NCBI RefSeq assembly: GCF_014653215.1
Contig: NZ_BNAI01000001.1
Location: forward strand, 955,012 to 1,019,011
Source: Pseudolysinimonas yzui
GTDB taxonomy: Bacteria > Actinomycetota > Actinomycetes > Actinomycetales > Microbacteriaceae
Direction of reading: 5' to 3'
DNA: 64,000 bases
Shown here: positions 52,439 to 63,690 of the stretch, in pieces
Numbering within the stretch: position 1 is the stretch's first letter
How the letters are laid out: every line of letters begins with the position of its first letter
The notes under the pieces: generated by a model
Told to the model about the DNA's origin: nothing
Database searches by the model: none
What the model saw: only the letters and a program-made list of their open reading frames with translations
Made by a program: the position numbers and the translations under genes

Positions 52439-53773
52439 TCATCCGGCCACCGTCTGCGCGGGGGCGTACACCCCGGCGAGGGTCTTCTTGCCCCGGCGCA
52501 ACACGGCCAGGCCCCCGGGCAGGAACGCCGTGTCGGCGGTCGCGTCTACCGCTTCGACTCGCGTGTTGTTGAGGTAGACGCCGCCCTGCTCGATCGCGCG
52601 GCGCGACTCGCTCAGACTCGAGGTGAGGCCGGCATCCACGAGCAGTTGCGCGACGGTCGATCCGGATGCCGCGGTCGCGGCCGGCAGCTCGGCGATCGCC
52701 GACCGCAGGGTCGCCTCGTCGAGCGCGCCCAGGTCGCCGTTGCCGAACAGGGCCTCGGCCGCCGCGAAGGCGGCATCGGTCGCGGCGGCGCCGTGCACCA
52801 GGCTCGTGACCTCACGGGCGAGGGTGCGCTGCGCCTCCCGCTTGAACGGCTCTGTCGCCACCGCCTGCTCCAGGCGCTCGATCTCGGCCCGGGAAAGGAA
52901 CGTGAAGACCTTGATGCGGGAGATCACGTCGGCGTCGTCGGTGTTGAGCCAGAACTGGCTGAACGCGTAGGGGCTGGTGAGCTCGGCATCCAGCCAGACC
53001 GCGTTGCCCTCGCTCTTGCCGAACTTGGTGCCGTCGCTGTTGGTGATGAGCGGGGTGCCGATCGCGTGCACCGACACGCCCTCGGCCTTGTGGATGAGGT
53101 CGACGCCGCTCGTGAGGTTGCCCCACTGGTCGGATCCTCCGGTCTGCAGCACGCACCCGTACTCGCGGTACAGGTGCAGGAAGTCCATGCCCTGCAGCAC
53201 CTGGTAGCTGAACTCGGTGTAGGAGATGCCCTCGTCGGAGTGCAGCCGCTTGGCGACGATGTCCTTCTTCACCATCGTGCCGACCCGGAAGTACTTGCCG
53301 ATGTCGCGCAGGAAGTCGATCGCCGACAGCGGCGCCGTCCAGTCGAGGTTGTTGACCATGCGCGCAGCGTTCGCGCCGTCGAAGGAGAGGAAGCGCTGCA
53401 CCTGCGCCTGGAGTTTGCCGACCCACTCCGCGACCGTCTCGGGAGTGTTGAGGATGCGCTCCCCCGTCTGCCGGGGGTCGCCGATGAGCCCGGTCGAGCC
53501 GCCGACCAGCCCGAGCGGTCGGTGGCCGGCGAGCTGGATGCGGCGCATCGTGAGCAGCTGCACGAGGTTTCCGAGATGCAGGCTCGGCGCCGTGGGGTCG
53601 AACCCGCAGTAGAACACCGCGGGAGGACCGGCGAGCAGCTTCTTCAGCTCCCCCGCATCCGTCGAGACGTGCACGAGGTCGCGATAGACGAGCTCATCCC
53701 AGACGTCGTCGAACGTCGGATCGTTGCGCTGCGGCGCGAGTCTCTGCTCGTCGGAGCTAGCTGTAGCGGGCAC
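52439..53773 (-). CDS. tyrS: tyrosine-tRNA ligase
   Basis: A 444-residue class I synthetase. The HIGH-type motif is PSLHLGNL (HLGN, residues 66-69) and the KMSKS-type motif is KFGKSEGN. FDPTAPS and SYQVLQGMDFLHLYREYGCVLQTGGSDQWGN form the tyrosine site, and a C-terminal S4-like domain (SLSESRRAIEQGGVYLNNTRV) binds tRNA. The GTG start follows TAACCT (minus strand, 53780-53785) by six bases, so the mRNA is probably leaderless. It is divergent from the DUF2207 gene. Confidence 0.97.
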   Translation of the reverse strand: MPATASSDEQRLAPQRNDPTFDDVWDELVYRDLVHVSTDAGELKKLLAGPPAVFYCGFDPTAPSLHLGNLVQLLTMRRIQLAGHRPLGLVGGSTGLIGDPRQTGERILNTPETVAEWVGKLQAQVQRFLSFDGANAARMVNNLDWTAPLSAIDFLRDIGKYFRVGTMVKKDIVAKRLHSDEGISYTEFSYQVLQGMDFLHLYREYGCVLQTGGSDQWGNLTSGVDLIHKAEGVSVHAIGTPLITNSDGTKFGKSEGNAVWLDAELTSPYAFSQFWLNTDDADVISRIKVFTFLSRAEIERLEQAVATEPFKREAQRTLAREVTSLVHGAAATDAAFAAAEALFGNGDLGALDEATLRSAIAELPAATAASGSTVAQLLVDAGLTSSLSESRRAIEQGGVYLNNTRVEAVDATADTAFLPGGLAVLRRGKKTLAGVYAPAQTVAG

Positions 53774-53805
53774 CGGGACAGGTTACCCGCCACTAGGGTG
53801 ACACC
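53774..53805. promoter_or_regulatory. divergent leaderless promoters, tyrS and DUF2207 gene
   Basis: Thirty-two bases separate the two GTG starts. TAACCT (minus, 53780-53785) and TAGGGT (plus, 53794-53799) each stand six bases from their start codon. Each -35 region must therefore lie inside or beyond the opposite gene's start. Confidence 0.65.
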
Positions 53806-55623
53806 GTGATTCGCCGTATCGCCGCCTTCGCAGCGGCCCTCCTGCTCGCCGCGGGAGCCGTGCTCGCCGCGTCCCCGGCATCCGCGGGGGTCGACGACTT
53901 CGAGTTCGAGTCGATGTCGGTGCAGTATTCGCTCAGCCGGGACGCCGACGGCACCGCCCGGTTGCACGTCGTCGAGACGCTCGTGGCGCTGTTCCCCGAC
54001 TTCGACCAGAACCGCGGCATCCTGCGTGACATCCCGACCAACCTCGGGCGGGTCGACACCGGCGTCGACATCCTGTCGGTCACCGATGAGAACGGCGACC
54101 CCGTGCCCTATGAGGAGTCGCGCTGGAGCGACTACCTCGGCGACGACTTCATCGAGCTGGCCCTCGGCACCGACGAGTTCGTGCACGGCCGCACGACCTA
54201 TGTCATCGAGTGGACCGCCCACGACGTCATCCGCACCTTCGACAGCGGCCAGGAGTTCTACTGGGACGTCAACGGCACCGGGTGGCCGCAGGCGTTCGGC
54301 GCGGTGTCGGCGACGCTGCAGCTCTCCCCCGAACTGCGGGCCGCGGCGACCGGTGAGACGGCGTGCTACTTCGGATATGAGGACTCCGACGACCGCTGTG
54401 AGATCACGACCACCGACGATGGCGTGGAGGTCGCACCGCTGGCCCTCACCGCCTACCAGAACGTCTCCATGGTCGTCGGCTTCGAGCCCGGCACCTTCCG
54501 GGAGGGCACGCCGGTCGACAAGACCTGGCCGTTCGTCGTGCTCCCATGGGTGCTGCTCGGCGTGCTCGCCGCGGCCGGGCTGCTCGCCGCGCTGCTCCGC
54601 CGATTCCTGTGGCGGCACGCGCCGGGTCGGGGCATCATCGTGCCCGAGTACGAGGGGCCCGAGGATCTCGGGGTGATGAGCGCTGCACATCTGATCGGGC
54701 GCTCGAGCGCGGCCCTTCCTGCACAGATCGTGAAGCTCGCGGTCGACGACATCGTGCAGCTCGTCGAAGATCCCGAGGCGCCCGAGCACCGCCGATTCCG
54801 GCTCGACGTGCTGGATGCGTCGGCCGCGGTGTACCCGCCCGACGACCGCGCGTTGCGCAAGCTGTTCGAGAAGAAGGCGAAGAACGGTGCCTCCCTTCCG
54901 CTCGACCGCAAGAACCGCAAGCTCGGCGACCGCATCGCGTCGCTCGTGGCGCAGGCCGGCACGGGGCTTCGTCCCCTCTATCTGAGTCGTGGCGAACGCA
55001 GTCCGCTGCGACGCCTGATCTTCTGGCCGGCCGTCGCGGTGTTCGTCGGCGCGATCGGGTTGCTGGTGTGGTGCGGGATCCAGGATGTCGGCAGCCCGCT
55101 GCTCTCGATCGGCATCCCGGTCGCGATCCTCGGCTCGTTCGTCGTGATGGGCTACAGCGGCAAGCCGGAGCGACGTACCGCGAAGGGCACCGCCGCCTAC
55201 GAGCAGCTACTCGGCCTGCGCGAGTACCTGCAGCTCGCCGAAGCCGATCGGCTGCGGGTGCTGCAGAGCCCGCAGGGCGCCGTGCGGACCCGGATCGACC
55301 CGAACGACTCCGCCGCCGTCGTGAAGCTCTACGAGCGTCTGCTGCCGTGGGCGATCGTCTGGGGCGTCGAGAAGGAGTGGGCCGCCGAGCTCGCGGCCCA
55401 TTACAGCGAGACGGCGCCCCCGTCGTCGAACCTCAGGTTCTCCTCGGGATTCTCGAGCCTCGCCAGTCTCGGCACGTCCTTCGCCGCGAGTTCGTTCGCG
55501 ACGACTCCCCCGGTGTCGTCGTCGTCGTCGGGTTCGGGCGGCAGCAGTTCGTCGAGCGGATTCTCCAGCGGAGGCGGGTTCTCCGGCGGCGGCGGCGGGG
55601 GTGGTGGCGGCGGCGGCCGTTGA
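53806..55623 (+). CDS. DUF2207-domain membrane protein with polyglycine tail
   Basis: A 605-residue predicted membrane protein. A signal peptide (residues 1-26, ending SPASAG) is followed by an extracytoplasmic DUF2207 domain (about 30-225) with FPDFDQNRGILRDIPTN. Transmembrane helices lie near residues 246-268 and 410-455 and flank a cytoplasmic region (DIVQLVEDPEAPEHRRFRLDVLD). The C-terminus is Ser/Gly-rich and ends in FSSGGGFS and eleven glycines. Such tails are common in DUF2207 proteins. Function is unknown; a membrane or cell-wall role is likely. Confidence 0.88.
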   Translation: MIRRIAAFAAALLLAAGAVLAASPASAGVDDFEFESMSVQYSLSRDADGTARLHVVETLVALFPDFDQNRGILRDIPTNLGRVDTGVDILSVTDENGDPVPYEESRWSDYLGDDFIELALGTDEFVHGRTTYVIEWTAHDVIRTFDSGQEFYWDVNGTGWPQAFGAVSATLQLSPELRAAATGETACYFGYEDSDDRCEITTTDDGVEVAPLALTAYQNVSMVVGFEPGTFREGTPVDKTWPFVVLPWVLLGVLAAAGLLAALLRRFLWRHAPGRGIIVPEYEGPEDLGVMSAAHLIGRSSAALPAQIVKLAVDDIVQLVEDPEAPEHRRFRLDVLDASAAVYPPDDRALRKLFEKKAKNGASLPLDRKNRKLGDRIASLVAQAGTGLRPLYLSRGERSPLRRLIFWPAVAVFVGAIGLLVWCGIQDVGSPLLSIGIPVAILGSFVVMGYSGKPERRTAKGTAAYEQLLGLREYLQLAEADRLRVLQSPQGAVRTRIDPNDSAAVVKLYERLLPWAIVWGVEKEWAAELAAHYSETAPPSSNLRFSSGFSSLASLGTSFAASSFATTPPVSSSSSGSGGSSSSSGFSSGGGFSGGGGGGGGGGGR

Positions 55624-55625
55624 TC

Positions 55626-55660
55626 AAGTCTTGATACTTGATTTGTCTCTATCAAGACTT
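55626..55660 (+). promoter_or_regulatory. perfect 11-bp inverted repeat over the SatD-like promoter
   Basis: AAGTCTTGATA (55626-55636) and TATCAAGACTT (55650-55660) are perfect inverted copies with a 13-base spacer. Further CTTGAT/ATCAAG half-sites occur at 55623, 55637 and 55665. The left arm lies just upstream of the -35 and the right arm fills the spacer up to the -10. The stretch is strikingly AT-rich for this genome. It is a strong candidate operator for the downstream SatD-like protein. Confidence 0.75.
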
Positions 55661-55666
55661 TAGCCT
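55638..55666 (+). promoter_or_regulatory. promoter of the SatD-like operon
   Basis: TTGATT (55638-55643) and TAGCCT (55661-55666) are 17 bases apart, with six bases from the -10 to the ATG at 55673. Transcription should start at or next to the initiation codon, giving a leaderless mRNA. Confidence 0.7.
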
Positions 55667-55672
55667 TGATGG

Positions 55673-56272
55673 ATGTACGTCCTCACCGTCGATCAGATCG
55701 ACAGCCAGAACCAGGCCGACCAGGTCGACGCCGCGATCCGCGACATCGAGAGCCGGTTCGGCGCCGAACTGCTGGCGCGCCCCGAGCGTACCGCCGGTGA
55801 CGAGTTCCAGGTCGCGACCGAACGGGGTTCCGTCGCCCTCGACCTGGCATTGACCCTCGTGCGGGCCGGTGCCTGGAGCGTCGGGCTCGGCGTCGGCGAC
55901 GTGCGCCCCCCGGTCGGCCCGAGCGTGCGGGCGATGACCGGCACGGCGTTCGTCAACGCGCGCGAGGCCGTGAGCACCGCCAAGAAGCGGCCCTCTCGGT
56001 TCTCGCTCGTCGCCGACGATCCGCAGACCGCCGCACTCGACCCGCTCATCCGCCTGCTGCTGGCCCTGCGGGAGCGCCGCACCGCCGAAGGCTGGGAACT
56101 GTTCGATCTGCTCGACCCCCACCCCGACCTCACTCTCACCGACGCGGCCGGCCGGCTCGGCATCAGCGTGCAGGCCGCGAGCCAGCGGGCACTCACCGCG
56201 GGTCTGCGCCTCGATCGCGAAGCACGCGACGTGCTCGGCGACCTGCTGACGGGTGGGAGGATCGGAGGATGA
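55673..56272 (+). CDS. SatD-like protein with C-terminal helix-turn-helix
   Basis: A 199-residue protein resembling the SatD family. MYVLTVDQIDSQNQADQVD opens an alpha/beta domain with AGDEFQVATERGSVALDLAL and WSVGLGVGDVRPPVG. The C-terminal LTLTDAAGRLGISVQAASQRALTAGL (about residues 152-177) is a convincing helix-turn-helix. Its ATG is leaderless and the region before it holds an 11-bp inverted repeat, so it may autoregulate. It overlaps the downstream membrane protein gene by four bases. SatD was named from a streptococcal acid-tolerance operon; its biochemical role is not established. Confidence 0.8.
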   Translation: MYVLTVDQIDSQNQADQVDAAIRDIESRFGAELLARPERTAGDEFQVATERGSVALDLALTLVRAGAWSVGLGVGDVRPPVGPSVRAMTGTAFVNAREAVSTAKKRPSRFSLVADDPQTAALDPLIRLLLALRERRTAEGWELFDLLDPHPDLTLTDAAGRLGISVQAASQRALTAGLRLDREARDVLGDLLTGGRIGG

Positions 56273-56874
56273 TCCAGCTGCAGTTGTTCGCCGGAACCGT
56301 CACCTGGATAGGCGCGGTCGTCATCGTGCTGGCGGCCGTGGCCGTCGCGATCCTCGCCATCCGGCTTCGGCAGCCGGCGCTCGCCCTGTTCGGGCTGCTG
56401 CCGGTCGGTTTCGGCATCCTGGCCCTCGCGTTCCAGGTGAACGTCGCCGACCCGCCCGTCCTCCCCGCGATCGTCGCGCTCGGTCTCGCCGCACTCGGCA
56501 TCCTCGGCGGCAACCCGCTCACCGTGTGGGTTCTCGGACGCGCGGCGAAAGGCGACGTCGACAGCGGCACGCACGGCGGCATCCTCGTTCCCGCCGAGAC
56601 CGCCAGTGGCGCCAAGAGCGCCACCAAGACCCAGGAGGTGCTGCGTGGCGGAACCTGGATCGGCTACCTGGAGCGGGCCGCCGTGATCGGGGCGATCGTC
56701 GTCGGGCACTTCGAGATCATCGCCGCCGTCATCGCGATCAAGGGTCTCGGCCGGTTCTCGGAACTCGATGCTCCCGAGGCGCGGGAGCGATTCATCATCG
56801 GAACCCTCGTGAGCATGATCTGGGCCGCGCTGTGCGGCGCCCTCATCGTGTTGCCCGCCGTCTTCAGCTCATGA
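56269..56874 (+). CDS. membrane protein partner of the SatD-like regulator
   Basis: A 201-residue integral membrane protein with likely helices near residues 5-27, 32-50, 58-75, 130-155 and 175-197. The segment GGTWIGYLERAAVIGAIVVG followed by AAVIAIKGLGRFSEL resembles conserved sequence in membrane proteins found next to SatD homologues. The ATG overlaps the SatD-like stop (ATGA), indicating coupling. Function is unknown; membrane stress or signal relay is conceivable. Confidence 0.78.
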   Translation: MIQLQLFAGTVTWIGAVVIVLAAVAVAILAIRLRQPALALFGLLPVGFGILALAFQVNVADPPVLPAIVALGLAALGILGGNPLTVWVLGRAAKGDVDSGTHGGILVPAETASGAKSATKTQEVLRGGTWIGYLERAAVIGAIVVGHFEIIAAVIAIKGLGRFSELDAPEARERFIIGTLVSMIWAALCGALIVLPAVFSS

Positions 56875-56884
56875 ATCGCGGCGC

Positions 56885-58702
56885 GTGAACACGCTGCGGC
56901 TCGCCTTCTCGGCGGCCGACCCAGGACTCCGGCGGCTCGGCGCCGCCGTGCGTGCGACCACCAGCTTCCTCATGGTCGTCGTCGCGCTCTTCGCGGTGTG
57001 CGGGGCGACCGGCGTCGAATGGTCGCTGGCGATCCCGGGGATGCTCGCGGCCGCCGTCGGCAGCACGACGATCGGGATGGGAACGCGCGAGCGGCGCCGG
57101 TTCGTTCCCCTGCTCGTGCTCGCGGCATCCGGAAGCATCGGCCTCGTGCTGGGCATCCTGGTCGCCGACGACCCGGTGCTCTCGGCTGTCGTGTTCTTCG
57201 CCCTGTCCGTCGCCGTGCTCGCCTCGACGCTGCTCGGCACGGCGGGCACGATCGTCGCGCTCGGCGGAGTCGCCGGCTTCGTCGCCGCCGCGATCGCCCG
57301 CCCCGGTTGGGCCGATCTGCCGTGGGCGCTCGGCGGGGTGATCGTCGGCGCGGGCCTTCCCGTGCTCATGCTCACGGTGCTGCTGCGGTATCGACCGCGC
57401 AGTCACACCCGCAGGATGATCGGCAGCCTGCGCACCCTCGTGGAGCAGATGCCGCTCGCCGTCGCCGAAGGCGAGCAGGCCGCGCGTCGCCACCTCGACG
57501 CGCTGGAGGCCGCGATCTCGGTGACTCGCGCGCGCATCGCCGCCGACCCCGACGGCTGGCCGGAGGCCCTGCGACGCGGCGACGGTGCCGCCCTCGCCGA
57601 ACGCGGGGCGCGTTTCGAACTCGCCGTCACCGCAGCCCTCACCGGCGGCGGCACGGCGGATCTCGATGCCCTCGTCGCCGATCCGCTGCTCGCCGCCCCG
57701 GAACGCTCGGTCACGCCCGGCCGCACCTCGACCCTCGACCAGCCCTACGCGCCGCCCCGGCTCGACTGGCGTCGCGCCGGGCGCAGCCTGCTCTCGATCT
57801 CGGCGCAACTGCTGACGGCGATCGCCCTGTCGCTCGTCGTCGCGCAGTTCGTCGACCCGCGTCACTGGTACTGGGCGGTGCTCGCCGCCGTCGTGATGGT
57901 GTTCGGCACCACCTCGGCCGCGGCATCCCTCAGCAAGGGCTACCGCCGGGTGCTCGGCGCCGTCGGCGGCCTCGCGGTGGGCCTCGGCCTGTCGCTGCTC
58001 GTTCACGACAACCTCGTGCTCGTGGCCGTCGTCGCCCTCGTCGCGATGTTCGTGCAGCAGTACGCCGCGGAACTCGCCTACGGGGTCAGCGTCTTCGCCC
58101 TCAGCGTGCTCGTGACGGTGCTCTACGGGCAGACGACGGCCGACCTCCTCGAGACGCTCCCCGCCCATCTGCTGCTGACCGGGGCCGGGGCGATCGTCGG
58201 AACCGCCGTCGGCTTCGCCGTGCTGCCGGCGCGCCTCGGCGAGACGATGCGGCGCCAGGCCGACGAGGCGATGGCCGAGGTGCAGGCGACCCTGGCGGGG
58301 ATGGCGGCCGGCGGGCGCTCCGACGAGGTGACCCTCGCCGGCCGCGACGCGCTCGCCCGGTTCGAGGTGCTGCGCTCGGAAGCCAAGTCGTCGCGTCGTG
58401 GCTGGCCGCTGTCGCGCCACGAACGCATCCTCGCGGAGCAGATCGGCGCCGGCGCCGTCGTCGCCCGGGAGCTGCGCGCCGCGGTGCACGACTACCGGGC
58501 GCGGGTCATCGATCGCCCGGGCTACAGTTCCGCGGTCGCGAGCGTTTCCGCCAAAGTCGCCGCGGTGCGCGCCGAATTGACCGGAGGGCCCTCCCGACAT
58601 CGCGATGAACCTCCCGTCGTGAGCCCGACGACGCCGGAGCACGGGCTCGTGCGGCTCGAACTCGCGATCGACGGCCTCGCCGTCGCCCTCCGCGCGGGCT
58701 GA
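56885..58702 (+). CDS. FUSC-family membrane protein
   Basis: A 605-residue protein with the two-block architecture of fusaric-acid resistance/aromatic efflux proteins. Six or so helices (residues 20-165) and a soluble region (about 170-290) are followed by a second block of helices (about 300-440) and a C-terminal cytoplasmic domain. HWYWAVLAAVVMVFGTTSAAASLSKGYRRVLG is the characteristic FUSC motif. The GTG start is 10 bases after the upstream membrane protein stop, so it may be the third gene of the SatD-like operon. The exported compound is unknown. Confidence 0.88.
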   Translation: MNTLRLAFSAADPGLRRLGAAVRATTSFLMVVVALFAVCGATGVEWSLAIPGMLAAAVGSTTIGMGTRERRRFVPLLVLAASGSIGLVLGILVADDPVLSAVVFFALSVAVLASTLLGTAGTIVALGGVAGFVAAAIARPGWADLPWALGGVIVGAGLPVLMLTVLLRYRPRSHTRRMIGSLRTLVEQMPLAVAEGEQAARRHLDALEAAISVTRARIAADPDGWPEALRRGDGAALAERGARFELAVTAALTGGGTADLDALVADPLLAAPERSVTPGRTSTLDQPYAPPRLDWRRAGRSLLSISAQLLTAIALSLVVAQFVDPRHWYWAVLAAVVMVFGTTSAAASLSKGYRRVLGAVGGLAVGLGLSLLVHDNLVLVAVVALVAMFVQQYAAELAYGVSVFALSVLVTVLYGQTTADLLETLPAHLLLTGAGAIVGTAVGFAVLPARLGETMRRQADEAMAEVQATLAGMAAGGRSDEVTLAGRDALARFEVLRSEAKSSRRGWPLSRHERILAEQIGAGAVVARELRAAVHDYRARVIDRPGYSSAVASVSAKVAAVRAELTGGPSRHRDEPPVVSPTTPEHGLVRLELAIDGLAVALRAG

Positions 58703-58726
58703 CGCGCAGAGCCTTTCCCCGCGAGC

Positions 58727-59319
58727 TCAGGCCCGCTTCTTCGGCACCGATCGCTTGTAGGGCGAGACGGTCGGGTCGCCGGGAATCCAGAACCGCCACG
58801 GATAGGCGTCCGACCCGCCGTCGCCCGAGACGCCGGTACGCGGGCCGGTCGCGACCTCCGGCACCGGATGCGGCGGCAGGTCAAGCCGGAACAGCTCCCC
58901 CAGCCGCGCTCCGTCGTCGGACAGCTGGATCCCGAGTGCCACACACAGCCGCGCGGGGCCGCGGGCGAGGTCGGCGTCGGACTTCGACGTGAGACGACGG
59001 GAGCGGGCGGCCTCGAGCCCGGCGACGACCTCTCCCGCCCGCAGCAGCACCGCCGTCGCCTCACCCTCGGCCCCGACGACGATGTTGGCGCAGACGTGCA
59101 TCCCGTAGGTGAAGTAGACGTAGAGATGACCCGCCGGGCCGAACATGACGGCGGTGCGACGCGTGCGGCCCCGGAAGGCGTGCGACCCGGGATCCTGCTC
59201 CCCCAGGTACGCCTCCACCTCGGTGAGACGCACACTCACGCCCCGGCCGTGCAGCACCGCACCGAGCAACTGCGGCGCCACCTCGGTGGCCGGCCGCGCG
59301 AGAAAGTCGGTGAGGCCGC

Positions 59320-59323
<4 letters not shown>
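58727..59323 (-). CDS. DNA-3-methyladenine glycosylase (AAG/MPG family), probable CTG start
   Basis: A monofunctional alkyladenine DNA glycosylase, about 198 residues. TEVEAYLGEQDPGSHAFRGRTRRTAVMFGPAGHLYVYFTYGMHVCANIV contains the catalytic Glu and DNA-intercalating region, and ARGPARLCVALG is also conserved. Family sequence begins at SGLTDFLARPATEVAPQLLG, but there is no ATG, GTG or TTG just before it. A CTG (59323) overlaps the stop of the upstream small ORF as CTGA, like the coupled ATGA starts elsewhere, and is taken as the start. The next standard start (GTG in TEVAP) would remove conserved residues. Confidence 0.88.
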
Positions 59324-60942
<1,619 letters not shown>

Positions 60943-60945
60943 GAG

Positions 60946-62139
<1,194 letters not shown>

Positions 62140-62197
62140 GTGTTTTGTCTCTCCTGTGATTGCCGATGTTCAGCTTAGGGATGGGTAGTGTGGGCGC

Positions 62198-62746
62198 ATG
62201 TCCGAGCCGAACTCAGCGCCCGACCCGACTCCCGAGGTTCCGAAGGCTCCGTCGTACACGTACGACACGCCGGCAGCGGCCGCCCCGAGCAACCCGCTCC
62301 CCCCGCCGACGTACGGCGAGCGGGTTCCGGACTACAGCGCGGCACCCGTCTACGGTCAGCAGCCGTACCAGCCGCCGGTCAAGCGTCGCCGCACCTGGGA
62401 CCTGGTGCTGACCGTCATCCTGTTCGTCGTCGGATTCTTCGGGATGCTGATCGGCCTGTTCTACGCCTGGGCGTTCTCCGACCCGGTGCTGCTCAACGAG
62501 GCGATGGGCCAGGGCGGCATGGGCGGCTTCAACGGCACCATCGGCGCCGGCCCGGCGATCATCGCCGTGAGCCACATCGTGCTCTACCTCGTCGCGCTCG
62601 GCGTCGGCATCCTGTTGCTGGTGAAGAACAAGATCGCGTTCTGGGTGCCGCTCAGCGCCGGCGTGATCGCGGCGATCGTGTTCTGGGGCGTGCTGGTCAG
62701 CATCCTGCTGAGCGACCCCGACTTCATGGCCAACGTCTACCGCTGA
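62198..62746 (+). CDS. hypothetical membrane protein (DUF6264-like)
   Basis: A 182-residue protein. The first ~62 residues are a Pro/Tyr-rich disordered tail (PPTYGERVPDYSAAPVYGQQ), followed by three hydrophobic helices (about 68-92, 115-137 and 143-172). The tail resembles in style the Tyr/Pro-rich region of the larger protein near 51500. The ATG follows TAGTGT (62186-62191) by six bases, so it is probably leaderless. It is inserted between argF and argG, convergent with the former. The DUF6264 assignment is from memory and uncertain. Confidence 0.75.
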   Translation: MSEPNSAPDPTPEVPKAPSYTYDTPAAAAPSNPLPPPTYGERVPDYSAAPVYGQQPYQPPVKRRRTWDLVLTVILFVVGFFGMLIGLFYAWAFSDPVLLNEAMGQGGMGGFNGTIGAGPAIIAVSHIVLYLVALGVGILLLVKNKIAFWVPLSAGVIAAIVFWGVLVSILLSDPDFMANVYR

Positions 62747-62760
62747 CCCCGGCGGGTCGA

Positions 62761-63690
62761 TCACCGGGAGCTCTTCTCGAGCAACCAGGTGAGCAGTGCC
62801 TTCTGGGCGTGCAGCCGGTTCTCGGCCTCGTCCCAGATGACGCTCTGCGGTCCGTCGATGACTTCGGCCGCCACCTCGTAGCCGCGGTCCGCCGGCAGGC
62901 AGTGCAGGAAGATCGCGTCGGGCTTCGCGAGCGTCATCAGCTCCGGCGTCACCTGGTAGCCGCCGAACACGGCGACGCGGTGCGCCTTCTCGTCTTCCTT
63001 GCCCATCGACACCCACGTGTCGGTGACGACGACGTCGGCCCCGGCGACGGCTTCGTTCGGGTCGGTGAAGATCGTGACCGAGCCCCCGGTCTCGGCGGCG
63101 CGGGCGTCGGCATCCGACACCACGGCATCCACCGGGCTGAACTCCTCGGGAGCCGCGACCCGCACGTGCATGCCCGCGGTCGCGCAGGCGAGCAGATAGC
63201 TGTGCGCCATGTTGCTCGCCCCGTCACCGAGGAACGTCACGGTGAGGCCCGCGAGCGTGCCCTTGTGCTCCCGGATGGTGAGCAAGTCGGCGAGCAACTG
63301 GCACGGGTGGAAGTCGTCCGAGAGCGCGTTGACGACCGGCACCGTGGTGCCCTGCGCCATCTGTTCGAGCCCCGACTGCGCGTAGGTGCGCCAGACGATC
63401 GCCGCGACCTGCCGCTCCAGCACGCGGGCCGTGTCCGACGGGCTCTCCTTGCCGCCGAGCTGGCTGTTCGCGGTCGAGATGATGAGCGGGATGCCGCCGA
63501 GGTCGGCGATGCCGACGGCGAACGACACCCGGGTGCGGGTCGACGACTTGTCGAAGATCACCGCGACCGTCTGCGGCCCCTCGAGCGGCTTACGGCCCCA
63601 GCGGTCGGCCTTGATCGCCTCGGCGAGGTCGAGGATCTCGGTCTGCTCGGCCTGGGTGAGGTCGTCGTCGCGGAGGAAGTGCCGGGTCAT
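62761..63690 (-). CDS. argF: ornithine carbamoyltransferase
   Basis: Makes citrulline from ornithine and carbamoyl phosphate. The carbamoyl-phosphate motif STRTR is at residues 50-54, DDFHPCQ and the ornithine-binding VSMGKE follow, and the catalytic HCLPADRG is near the C-terminus. It is 309 residues, normal length. The ATG overlaps the argD stop by four bases (ATGA), so argD and argF are co-translated. It ends 14 bases from the convergent membrane protein gene. Confidence 0.97.
   Translation of the reverse strand: MTRHFLRDDDLTQAEQTEILDLAEAIKADRWGRKPLEGPQTVAVIFDKSSTRTRVSFAVGIADLGGIPLIISTANSQLGGKESPSDTARVLERQVAAIVWRTYAQSGLEQMAQGTTVPVVNALSDDFHPCQLLADLLTIREHKGTLAGLTVTFLGDGASNMAHSYLLACATAGMHVRVAAPEEFSPVDAVVSDADARAAETGGSVTIFTDPNEAVAGADVVVTDTWVSMGKEDEKAHRVAVFGGYQVTPELMTLAKPDAIFLHCLPADRGYEVAAEVIDGPQSVIWDEAENRLHAQKALLTWLLEKSSR

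Noticed and set aside
50600-53809. Plus-strand open frame of 1069 codons with RRRLV-type repeats
   Set aside because: The repeats are the antisense reading of the YEPP-repeat gene and tyrS.
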